Source: Bryobacteraceae bacterium | GTDB lineage: Bacteria > Acidobacteriota > Terriglobia > Bryobacterales > Bryobacteraceae | Assembly (NCBI GenBank): GCA_025350445.1 | Contig: JANXXV010000351.1 | Span: 1 to 6,837 of the forward strand | DNA: 6,837 nucleotides | Direction: 5' to 3' | In this document: piece by piece, positions 1 through 6,105 of the stretch | How the letters are laid out: each line of letters opens with the position of its first letter | Position numbering within the stretch: the first letter of the stretch is position 1 | The notes under the pieces: generated by a model | What the model was told of the DNA's origin: nothing | The model's database searches: none | The model's input: only the letters and a program-made list of their open reading frames with translations | Translations under genes and position numbers: made by a program

Positions 1-18
1 CCGGACGCCCTCGTCCGC

Positions 19-38
19 GCGCGACCCCCTGGTCGCGC
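19..38. other. GC-rich perfect hairpin downstream of the TPR gene
   Basis: An 8-bp perfect inverted repeat (GCGCGACC at 19-26 and GGTCGCGC at 31-38) encloses a 4-nt loop. It lies about 40 bp past the stop codon of the leftward TPR gene, so it could end that transcript or protect its 3' end. No T-run follows the stem on either strand, so it is not a canonical intrinsic terminator. The stem is clear in the sequence; the role is inference. Confidence 0.35.
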
Positions 39-39
39 T

Positions 40-54
40 CTTCCGCAAGTTGTC
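40..54 (+). repeat. 15-bp direct repeat, copy 1
   Basis: CTTCCGCAAGTTGTC occurs here and again at 667-681 inside the leftward TPR gene, where it encodes part of GQLAEARAAL. Similarity beyond the 15 bp is weak. It may be chance, or a trace of a duplicated TPR segment. Confidence 0.3.
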
Positions 55-76
55 AATTCTCAAACCATACAACATC

Positions 77-1093
77 CTAACGCGCCCGCGAGGGAACAGT
101 AGCCGTCCGGCTAAGTTCGGCATACTTCCGTGCCAACGCCGGCTCTCCACTCTGCGAATACACCTGCTGCAATAAATAATAGACCTGCAAATCCAATATC
201 ACCCCACCCCGGTCCTGCAATTCCAGTGCTTTTTCCGCCTCGCGCCGGGCCGCCGCCATGTTCCGCATCCGCAAGCTCAGCTTCCCGTGCTCATAATGAA
301 CAGCGCGCACCGACGGCGTCAATTCCACCGCCCGGTCCAGATGCAGCCTGCTCTCCTCAAGGCGATTTTGTTTCAGCAGAAACCGCCCATAGTTATAATC
401 CAGAAAGTTATCCGCCCACCGGCCCTGATTCACCTCCAGACCCTTCTTGAACGCCGCGTCAGCCAGCTCGATTTGCGCCAAAGGTTCCCGATTCAAGCCA
501 AGGTAATCCCAAGCGCGCGCATCCCTCGGATTGATCGCCACCACCCGCTCGAACTGCGCCACCGCCTCCAAATAAAGTTTCTGCCGGTCAAACACCGCCC
601 CAAGTTCAAAGTGCCCGTCGGCATCTTCAGGCTTCAACTTGCAGGCGCGTTCCAGCGCGGCTCGCGCTTCCGCAAGTTGTCCCTTCATCCCCAAAAGCCG
701 GCCCTGCATCACCAACGCTTCGGGGTAGTCCGGCCGGTTGGAAAGCGCCACTGCTGAAGCGCTATCGGCCTTGCGGTAGTCCCCTTTCGCCAGCGCCAGC
801 ACCGAAATCTGGTAATACCCGCGGGCGTCGTTCGGCGCCGCGTTGACATATCGAAAGAACAGGTCCTCGGCCGCCGTCAGGTTCGACTGTGCAAACCGCA
901 GCCGCCCGGATTGCAGCAACATCTCGTCACACCGCTGGCCAGCCGCTTCCAGAGCCTTCAGCCCAGACTCCGCGGCGGCGAAGTTTCCACGATCGATGGC
1001 ACTGGCAATTCCAGTCAGGTCGCAGGCGCCGCACCAGCCCGGAGCGGCCGCGGCGAACACCCAAAGGAAGACTCGCTGGGTTATTTTCATCAT
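77..1093 (-). CDS. Exported tetratricopeptide-repeat (TPR) protein
   Basis: This 338-aa protein begins with an N-terminal signal peptide: Lys3 and Arg7, a hydrophobic stretch to about residue 18, and likely cleavage near the Gly-Ala-Cys around residues 22-24. The rest is nearly all TPR-type helical pairs, at roughly 56-87, 90-121, 124-155, 158-189, 192-223, 230-261, 264-295 and 303-330. The usual TPR signs are visible: small residues at helix contacts, and Pro at repeat ends in phrases such as KLKPEDAD, AINPRDAR and ELTPSVRA. TPR superhelices bind partner proteins or peptides; no enzymatic domain is present. Start: two ATGs in tandem (1093 and 1090) follow a weak GAG Shine-Dalgarno 5 nt upstream of the first. 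The stop is TAG at 79-77. The gene is divergent from the TPR-cytochrome gene, with only 56 bp between them. Its late repeat (ELTPSVRAVHYEHGKL) resembles one in the broken TPR gene near 5160 (ELAPSLNRVHYALGRL), so the two may be distant paralogues. Its partner is unknown. Confidence 0.88.
   Translation of the reverse strand: MMKITQRVFLWVFAAAAPGWCGACDLTGIASAIDRGNFAAAESGLKALEAAGQRCDEMLLQSGRLRFAQSNLTAAEDLFFRYVNAAPNDARGYYQISVLALAKGDYRKADSASAVALSNRPDYPEALVMQGRLLGMKGQLAEARAALERACKLKPEDADGHFELGAVFDRQKLYLEAVAQFERVVAINPRDARAWDYLGLNREPLAQIELADAAFKKGLEVNQGRWADNFLDYNYGRFLLKQNRLEESRLHLDRAVELTPSVRAVHYEHGKLSLRMRNMAAARREAEKALELQDRGGVILDLQVYYLLQQVYSQSGEPALARKYAELSRTATVPSRAR
667..681 (+). repeat. 15-bp direct repeat, copy 2 (inside the TPR gene)
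   Basis: This is identical to 40-54 and lies within the coding sequence of the TPR protein at about residues 138-142. Confidence 0.3.
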
Positions 1094-1149
1094 TCGATCT
1101 CAAGCTGACGCTGTATACTGTAACATTCAAATTGGCACTTCGGGACGGT
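1094..1149. promoter_or_regulatory. Divergent intergenic control region
   Basis: These 56 bp are all that separate the start codons of the leftward TPR gene and the rightward TPR-cytochrome gene, so both promoters or 5' leaders must lie here or overlap the coding ends. The stretch is AT-richer than its surroundings. It contains TATACT at 1114-1119 on the plus strand, a fair -10 hexamer. The overlapping palindrome GTATAC also gives TATACA on the minus strand. No good -35 hexamer sits 16-18 bp away on either strand, so a housekeeping-sigma assignment is weak. Confidence 0.35.
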
Positions 1150-3255
1150 ATGCGCCTACTTGTCGTTTATGCAGGTCTTCTGGCGGGTTGGACCGCTCTC
1201 GCTCAGGATATCGACAACGTGGTCACGCCGGACGGCCGCAAGCCTTTCACGTTCCTCGATCAGATTTCGGACCAGGGCGAACGCGCCGATTTTCTTCGCG
1301 TTTACAACGAACGGCAATCCATCCGCCGGCGGGCCTTGGCGGAATCTTTTCTGAAGGACTACCCCCAATCCTGGCTGCTTGCCCAGGCCTTTGAAATCGC
1401 CGCCAAAGCCGCCATTGACTTGGACGACCTGCCACAGGCCCTTCAGTACGGCAACGAATCGTTGCGGCTCCTTCCCGAAAATCCGATTCTGCTCGTTCCC
1501 CTCGCCAATGTCCAGGTGCAACTCAAGCAGTTTCAGAAAGCGGAGGCAAGTGCAAACGACGCATTGGAGTACTTGGATCGTTTCGGCCGTCCCGCCGGCA
1601 TTGCGCAAAGTGAATGGCCCCAAATCGAGGGGGCGCTCAAAGCATCCGGGTATTACGTGCTCGGCAGGGTAGCGGCTACCCAGGGTCTGGCCTCACAGGG
1701 AACAGAACGTATCGCCAAACTCCAGGCGGCCGTGGTTCACCTGTCGCGCGGCCGGGAACTGAATGCCGGCGATGGCGAGATTGCATTCCTGCTCGGGCTG
1801 GTGCAAAGGGCGCTTGGAAACAACCCCGAAGCGGCGGCGCAGTTCACCGCGGCCTCGCGCAGCTCCGGGCCATTACAGCTAAGGGCGCGCCGGCAACTGG
1901 CGGATCTCGAGCGGCTCAAGACGGCTACGGTTCCGCACCGCCCGCCCGCGCCGGTAATTCGCCTTGAAGCCGGCCTGGCCACCGCAACTCCAGCCCGCTA
2001 TGCAGGCTCGCAATCCTGCCGCAACTGCCACGCCGGCCAACATGCCAACTGGGAGCATACCGGAATGGCGCGCATGTTCCGCCCCTATCGTCGTGAAAAC
2101 GTGATCGGCGACTTCGTCGCGCGCGAGTTCCAGGATGAAGCCGGTGCGGTACAGGCCAGAATGAAGAGCGATGCCGCCGGGCTCTTCTTTGAGACCCGCG
2201 GCGCCGGCGGCGGCTGGAAGCGCTATCGGGTGGACTACACCATCGGGTCCAAGTGGCAGCAGGCCTTCGCCACGCGGGCGCCCGATGGCCAAATCCACGT
2301 ATTCCCCCTCCAGTACAATATTCTCGAGAAGTCGTGGCTCAACTACTGGAAACTCATCGACCCGCCGGACTCGGAACGTATCAACCCGGACGGGTTTCAT
2401 CAGTTGAAAGCAAGCACCAACTACCAGTTAAATTGCGCTCCCTGTCACACCAGCCAGTTGGGGGCGCCGAAGCGGGAGGGAGCCCGACCGCAGGATCTGG
2501 AGTTCCGTGAATCCGGCGTGAATTGCGAAATGTGTCACGGCCCCTCCGCGGTTCACGTGAGCGACATGGCCGCGGGCAGGCCAGGCGCAAAGCGTACCGC
2601 CGGTGCGCCCCTCGATTTCAAAACTCTGGATCATCGCGAATATGTCCGCATCTGCGCGCAATGCCACATGCAATCGGCCATGCGCGAGCTTGGGCCCGCG
2701 GGCGAGTACAACTACGCCGCCTCAGGGGATTCGTTCGCACCGCGGTATCGCAGCCGGCCTTTCGTCGAGTTTTCCCGCCGTGCCTTTTACAAAGACGGCC
2801 GCTTTCGTGAGACCACCTTTATTGTGGAAGCGTTCCTGCGCTCGGCCTGCTACCGTCGAGGCCAAGCCAGTTGCGGTAACTGCCACGATCCCCACCCGCC
2901 GGATGCGGCCAACAATCCCGTGTCTCTCAAATATCGGGACCGGCCCGATCAGATGTGCACTCAGTGCCACCAGAAGATCGCGGCAATGGCGGAGAAGCAC
3001 ACCCATCACCAGGCTGGCTCGGAAGGCAGCCGTTGCGCCAGTTGCCATATGCCGCGCATCATGAACAGCGTGCTATTTCAGGCGCGAACTCATCAGATCG
3101 ATGATATTCCGAGACCAGACATGACCACTCGGTTCGGCCAACAGGAGAGCCCCAATAGCTGCATGATCTGCCATCGCGATAAGGATGCCGCGTGGGTCGC
3201 ACGGCAACTGCGGTCCTTCAAGGACGCGAAGGCGGTTCCGGCTCTCGTACAGTAA
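1150..3255 (+). CDS. Exported TPR-octahaem cytochrome c fusion (cytochrome c554-like)
   Basis: This 701-aa protein is probably a periplasmic or surface electron carrier with a protein-binding arm. Residues 1-18 form a signal peptide ending Ala-Leu-Ala before Gln-Asp, matching the export needed for c-type haem attachment. Residues about 45-255 are helical TPR-like repeats. After a Pro-rich linker (262-270) come eight CxxCH haem motifs: CRNCH 290, CAPCH 429, CEMCH 459, CAQCH 502, CGNCH 575, CTQCH 603, CASCH 629 and CMICH 671. The arrangement resembles the cytochrome c554/doubled-CxxCH families; extra His residues (298, 303, 383, 617, 619, 620) are possible distal ligands. The frame stays open upstream to 889, but that part is antisense to the TPR gene and is Arg/Pro-rich. 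The ATG at 1150 is preferred because the signal peptide begins there; its Shine-Dalgarno (GGGACGGT) is weak. The protein ends 26 residues after the last haem motif, whereas many relatives, as I recall, carry further repeats. The 3' end overlaps the convergent CRTAC1 gene by 38 bp. The redox partner is unknown. Confidence 0.88.
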   Translation: MRLLVVYAGLLAGWTALAQDIDNVVTPDGRKPFTFLDQISDQGERADFLRVYNERQSIRRRALAESFLKDYPQSWLLAQAFEIAAKAAIDLDDLPQALQYGNESLRLLPENPILLVPLANVQVQLKQFQKAEASANDALEYLDRFGRPAGIAQSEWPQIEGALKASGYYVLGRVAATQGLASQGTERIAKLQAAVVHLSRGRELNAGDGEIAFLLGLVQRALGNNPEAAAQFTAASRSSGPLQLRARRQLADLERLKTATVPHRPPAPVIRLEAGLATATPARYAGSQSCRNCHAGQHANWEHTGMARMFRPYRRENVIGDFVAREFQDEAGAVQARMKSDAAGLFFETRGAGGGWKRYRVDYTIGSKWQQAFATRAPDGQIHVFPLQYNILEKSWLNYWKLIDPPDSERINPDGFHQLKASTNYQLNCAPCHTSQLGAPKREGARPQDLEFRESGVNCEMCHGPSAVHVSDMAAGRPGAKRTAGAPLDFKTLDHREYVRICAQCHMQSAMRELGPAGEYNYAASGDSFAPRYRSRPFVEFSRRAFYKDGRFRETTFIVEAFLRSACYRRGQASCGNCHDPHPPDAANNPVSLKYRDRPDQMCTQCHQKIAAMAEKHTHHQAGSEGSRCASCHMPRIMNSVLFQARTHQIDDIPRPDMTTRFGQQESPNSCMICHRDKDAAWVARQLRSFKDAKAVPALVQ

Positions 3256-4927
3256 GGATCTGGTCGGCTCTGACATCTGTCAGCCGCTGGACTGTTCCAC
3301 TGGGCCATCTGATCTCCAGAAGTTTGACCGACGTGTCGCGGCCCAACCCGAAGTGGACTCGCCGGTCGCTCGAGCTGAGGTAGCTGCCCGCGGCGCTCAC
3401 AATCCCATACTGCTCGGCTCCATTGGCGCCTGTCACATGAATCCTGCTGCCGATGCCATCCCGATTGCTGCGGGTGCCAACGGTATTCACCAGTAACCAG
3501 TGGTTGCCGTTGCCTCCATTGTTTCGCAGGATCACTGCATTCTGACCATTGCAGTTGACGATCACATCCGGGAAGCCGTCGTTATCCAGATCCGCGACCG
3601 CTAATCCCCGCGCCGCGCGGGGAACCTTGAACGCGTCACCCGATTGCGGGGAAACATCGACGAAACTCCCGTGGTTGTTCTTCATCAACAACAGCGGTTC
3701 CAGATAGCGTAGCGAAGGCTGCGTCAATTCGATGTTGTCCATCACGTGGCCTTGGGCGACGATCAGGTCCTTCCATCCGTCATTGTCATAGTCGATGAAG
3801 TGTGCTCCCCACCCCGAATGGAGCGCCGTAATCCGTCCAACCCCGCTGGACCCCGTGACGTACTCGAAGCTCTTTTTCAAGTTCTTGAACAGCCCGTATC
3901 GCTGGTTGCCAAGCGCGTCGACAAACACGTCCGGCCACCCGTCGTTGTTGTAATCGGCAAAGTCCACACCCATGCCGGCGAACGTTTTCCCGTCGTCGTC
4001 GTAGGCGAGGCCCGCCGTCAACCCGACCTCTTCGAAGCTGCCGTTCCCTTTGTTGCGGAACAGTTGTTGCGGAAACGAGTCGTTCGCCACCAGCAAGTCA
4101 ATCAGGCCGTCTTGATCAAAGTCGTTGATCGCCACGCCCAATCCTTTTCCCGGGCTCGCCGCAATCCCGGACTTCCGCGAAATATCGGTAAATGTGCCGT
4201 CCCCGTTGTTCCTGTATAAAATGTGCGAAATCGGCTCGAACTGATCCGGATGGCAATACGCTCTCAGGTTCGGTTTATTCTCACCGCACCGGATATCTTT
4301 GAAGCCCCATTTCAGGTAGCGCGAGACGAATAGATCAAGGTGGCCGTCGTTGTCCACATCGACAAATACCGCACCGGCGGACCAGCCGCCCGCACCCGCT
4401 CCAGCGCGCTGCGTCACATCGGTGAACTTGCCGCCGCCATCGTTGTGATACAGAATGTTACTTCCGTAATTCGTCACATAGAGATCAGGCCGTCCATCGT
4501 TGTCGTAATCGCCAACGGCTACGCCCATTCCAAAGGAATGGCCCGCCAAACCGGCCTGCACCGTAACATCCTCAAACTTTCCGTTGCCCTTGTTCCGGTA
4601 GAGGCGATTCCAGAACCGCGGGTCCGACTTGTCCGGCGCGGCGCCAGTCGGCATGGGGTCGGTCAGAGCGGCGCCATTCACGAAGAAGAGGTCCATCAAA
4701 CCGTCCCCGTCGTAGTCCAGAACGGCAACGCCGCCCGTCATGGTCTCAAGCAGGTATTTTCGGCTCGTCGGGCTTCCATCCGCGCGAAACACGATGCCTG
4801 ATTTCGCCGTCTCGTCGGAAAATTGCGGCGCCGGTGCGGCGAGCGGCAGAGCTGGCAATAGAGTTAACGTCCCGGCAACTCCAGCCACGGCGGCCAGCAG
4901 AATACCCACTTTGATCTTGCGCCCCAT
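3218..4927 (-). CDS. CRTAC1-family secreted protein (FG-GAP/VCBS repeats, ASPIC/UnbV C-terminus)
   Basis: The protein is about 569 aa. It opens with a signal peptide (Arg-Lys-Ile-Lys, then a hydrophobic run to about residue 32). Seven FG-GAP/VCBS-type calcium loops of the form DxDxDG or close variants follow, at about 72, 141, 191, 270, 326, 380 and 447. Each sits in the usual context of 'xxDYDNDGxxDLxVxN' followed by 'LYRNxGxGxF'. This pattern predicts an integrin-alpha-like beta-propeller that binds calcium. Residues about 490-562 form the ASPIC/UnbV module (GIGSRIHV, SSSDRRVHFGLG, IRWPSG). A Cys pair (215 and 226) in an insertion between loops 3 and 4 could form a disulphide. Residue numbers count from the GTG at 4930; the ATG at 4927 is preferred, with AGGA 8 nt upstream. 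It lies 39-42 bp downstream of the broken TPR gene in the same direction, so the two were probably co-transcribed. Such proteins often neighbour TPR genes in Acidobacteriota (recalled, not checked). They have no established enzymatic activity; adhesion or scaffolding is likely. Confidence 0.92.
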   Translation of the reverse strand: MGRKIKVGILLAAVAGVAGTLTLLPALPLAAPAPQFSDETAKSGIVFRADGSPTSRKYLLETMTGGVAVLDYDGDGLMDLFFVNGAALTDPMPTGAAPDKSDPRFWNRLYRNKGNGKFEDVTVQAGLAGHSFGMGVAVGDYDNDGRPDLYVTNYGSNILYHNDGGGKFTDVTQRAGAGAGGWSAGAVFVDVDNDGHLDLFVSRYLKWGFKDIRCGENKPNLRAYCHPDQFEPISHILYRNNGDGTFTDISRKSGIAASPGKGLGVAINDFDQDGLIDLLVANDSFPQQLFRNKGNGSFEEVGLTAGLAYDDDGKTFAGMGVDFADYNNDGWPDVFVDALGNQRYGLFKNLKKSFEYVTGSSGVGRITALHSGWGAHFIDYDNDGWKDLIVAQGHVMDNIELTQPSLRYLEPLLLMKNNHGSFVDVSPQSGDAFKVPRAARGLAVADLDNDGFPDVIVNCNGQNAVILRNNGGNGNHWLLVNTVGTRSNRDGIGSRIHVTGANGAEQYGIVSAAGSYLSSSDRRVHFGLGRDTSVKLLEIRWPSGTVQRLTDVRADQILTVREPEPPSRP

Positions 4928-4935
4928 CACTTAGA

Positions 4936-4939
4936 TCCT
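4936..4939 (-). promoter_or_regulatory. Shine-Dalgarno site of the CRTAC1-family gene
   Basis: On the minus strand AGGA is followed by TCTAA, then GTG (4930) and ATG (4927). The spacing is 5 nt to the GTG and 8 nt to the ATG. Both starts are in frame and differ by one residue; the ATG is the more likely start. Confidence 0.55.
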
Positions 4940-5347
4940 ATTGTATGCGGCACAATCGTCCCGCGGATGTTACTGCTTGCGCCCGGCGCCCGGCGTGTTT
5001 GCCGGTTTGCCGCTCGCGCCGGACGGTCCGTCCACCTTTAGCTTCCCCAAGCCGATTCGGGCCTCATACGCCGAGGTCTGTTTGCGCATGTTCTCCTGAA
5101 AGGCCTTGTTCTCACGCCTGGCGAGTTCAATCTGACCCAGTTCCCGGTACAGGCGGCCAAGAGCATAATGCACCCTGTTGAGCGATGGGGCGAGTTCCAA
5201 AACGCGCTTGTATCCGTCCACCGCGTTCTGCGTTTCACCCAGCATTTCCTGAGAACGTGCAAGCTCAATGATTATGCCTGGATCGGATGGGTCCGCTTCC
5301 ATCGCCGCCTTCAATAGCGAAACTGCTTTCAACGGGGTCCCTGCTTC

Positions 5348-5352
5348 GTTAT
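5348..5352. repeat. Target-site duplication, left copy (GTTAT)
   Basis: GTTAT directly abuts the left end of the element and is repeated at the right end. The bases just outside the 5 bp differ on each side, so the duplication is exactly 5 bp. Confidence 0.8.
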
Positions 5353-5368
5353 CCTAAATCCGCCGGTT
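5353..5368 (+). repeat. Left terminal inverted repeat of the MITE
   Basis: This is the outer 16 bp of the insertion, beginning CCTAAATCCG. It pairs with 5502-5517 at 12 of 16 positions; mismatches are at positions 5, 8, 11 and 13. The similarity falls away sharply after position 16. Confidence 0.75.
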
Positions 5369-5397
5369 CAAATCCTGCTCATCGTGCCAAGTCGCGC

Positions 5398-5436
5398 GAA
5401 TGGTCAGAATTTTAACTGCTTCGCAGTTCACCATTC
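5398..5436. repeat. Internal two-part inverted repeat inside the MITE
   Basis: The outer arms GAATGGT (5398-5404) and ACCATTC (5430-5436) are perfect complements. The inner arms AACTGC (5414-5419) and GCAGTT (5423-5428) are also perfect and enclose a 3-nt loop. Between the two stems are 9 unpaired bases on the left (5405-5413) and one on the right (5429). The TGA that ends the truncated TPR frame falls at the inner-stem edge. No T-run follows, so it is not a standard intrinsic terminator. Confidence 0.6.
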
Positions 5437-5501
5437 GGGTGATAACGCATTCCGTGACATCTGCTTAAAGGCTAAAGAGTTATTCGATTTGGGCTGTCCA
5501 C

Positions 5502-5517
5502 AACTGCCGAATGTAGG
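5502..5517 (-). repeat. Right terminal inverted repeat of the MITE
   Basis: Read on the minus strand from 5517, this begins CCTACATTCGGCAGTT. It is the partner of the left repeat at 5353-5368. Confidence 0.75.
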
Positions 5518-5522
5518 GTTAT
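5518..5522. repeat. Target-site duplication, right copy (GTTAT)
   Basis: This is the second copy of the 5-bp direct repeat. In the TPR gene's sense it is ATAAC and forms part of the Tyr-Asn codons TAT AAC. Keeping only one of the two copies restores the TPR frame. Confidence 0.8.
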
Positions 5523-6105
5523 AGATCCGGCCCATCAGCTTCGCTGCCGATACCTGGTACCGGTTTATCCGCAGTTCCTGTTCGCACCATTCGAGCGCAT
5601 CCTTTTCGTTTGAATCCGCAAGGTAGCGCTCGGCCAAAGCCATCCTGATTTCCGTCTGAGCGGGGTCTGCGGCAATCGCCTCGCGATATTCCTCGACCGC
5701 ACCGTTCTGCCGCTGCGACTCCAACATCATCGCCTTCACAAAGTGTGCCCGGCTGGAGTTTGGATACTCCTGGAGCACCCGATTGAAGTACAAAAACGAG
5801 AGTTGCTGAGTAACTTCCCAAAGCAGCAACTGCAAGCTCGGATTCAGCTGCCGTTGCACCTCCGCTCTATCCAGGCTCTGTTCGGCGCTCTCGTAGTCGC
5901 CAATTGACATGTACGCGAATGCCGGGAGGCAGGCCTTGAACCACGTTTCGGACGTTTGCATGTCCTGAATTCCCGGTATGGCCTCGCGCCATCCACTTCG
6001 CGCCAGGAATTGAGCAGACGTTTTCCACTTTCCCGTCCGGTCCGCGCGGAGCTGCGCCCCAAGGTTCGCTAGAAACCACGAGCGACCGCCCTGCGCGGAC
6101 GATAC

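Larger units (their letters stand above)
5353..5517. mobile_element. MITE-like non-autonomous insertion element, IS1380-type ends
   Basis: The element is 165 bp. Its left end (CCTAAATCCGCCGGTT, 5353-5368) and the reverse complement of its right end (CCTACATTCGGCAGTT, 5517-5502) match at 12 of 16 positions without gaps and start exactly at the termini. GTTAT flanks it directly on both sides (5348-5352 and 5518-5522) as a 5-bp target duplication. By hand count its GC content is about 48%, lower than the flanking genes. It has no open frame of meaningful length and contains an inverted repeat at 5398-5436. From memory, ISEcp1 (IS1380 family) has ends starting CCTAGATTC / CCTAAATTC and makes 5-bp duplications, so that family is the best guess for the transposase acting in trans. 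The insertion itself is well supported by the restored host reading frame; the family assignment is inference. Confidence 0.85.
4970..5961 (-). pseudogene. TPR-repeat gene interrupted by a 165-bp MITE-like insertion
   Basis: Two TPR fragments lie in the same direction: an N-terminal part from ATG 5961 to about 5518, and a C-terminal part from about 5347 to the TAA at 4972-4970. In the first part the frame runs through GRIYN (codon 148 is AAC at 5520-5518). It then enters the insertion, adds about 29 foreign codons and stops at TGA 5430-5428. Deleting the insertion and one copy of its 5-bp target duplication (170 bp) joins GRIYN directly to EAGTPLKAV. This restores one 273-codon frame of 822 bp. 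Because 170 is not a multiple of three, the restored frame is strong evidence of a single ancestral gene. The repaired protein has about five TPR units, with typical phrases EYREAIAADP, LLKAAMEADPSDPG and YKRVLELAPS. No signal peptide is seen from ATG 5961, and the frame stays open for 48 further codons up to the preceding gene's stop. The true 5' end is therefore uncertain. The C-terminal part could at most restart at a weak TTG (5332). Confidence 0.85.

Noticed and set aside
1..75. A possible small or partial leftward gene starting ATG at 75-73, one base after the TPR stop, open to the window edge (25 codons).
   Set aside because: It is too short to judge. It has no Shine-Dalgarno at proper spacing and no recognisable protein family, and a GC-rich hairpin lies inside it.
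889..1149. An 87-codon N-terminal extension of the cytochrome frame upstream of 1150.
   Set aside because: It overlaps the leftward TPR gene and has the Arg/Pro/Ser-rich composition of an antisense frame. A proper signal peptide begins at the ATG at 1150.
3746..4801. Two plus-strand open frames opposite the CRTAC1 gene, rich in Val, Ile and Arg with repeated VVVV-like runs.
   Set aside because: The repeats are the antisense of the DxDxDG loop codons (GAC/GAT-rich), so they are shadows and not a repeat protein.
5362..5389. A tRNA 3'-end-like stretch (GGTTCAAATCC T-arm with 7-nt loop, followed by an encoded CCA at 5387-5389), which might mark an integration site.
   Set aside because: The T-stem has a mismatch, the expected 5' acceptor partner (ACGATGA) is absent about 76 nt upstream, and the stretch lies within the MITE's left end. 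Its ends, TSD and frame restoration are explained better by transposition.
5428..5520. The last about 30 residues of the N-terminal TPR fragment read as a native C-terminus.
   Set aside because: These residues are encoded by the inserted element, have no TPR character and vanish when the element is removed; the repaired frame continues with TPR sequence.
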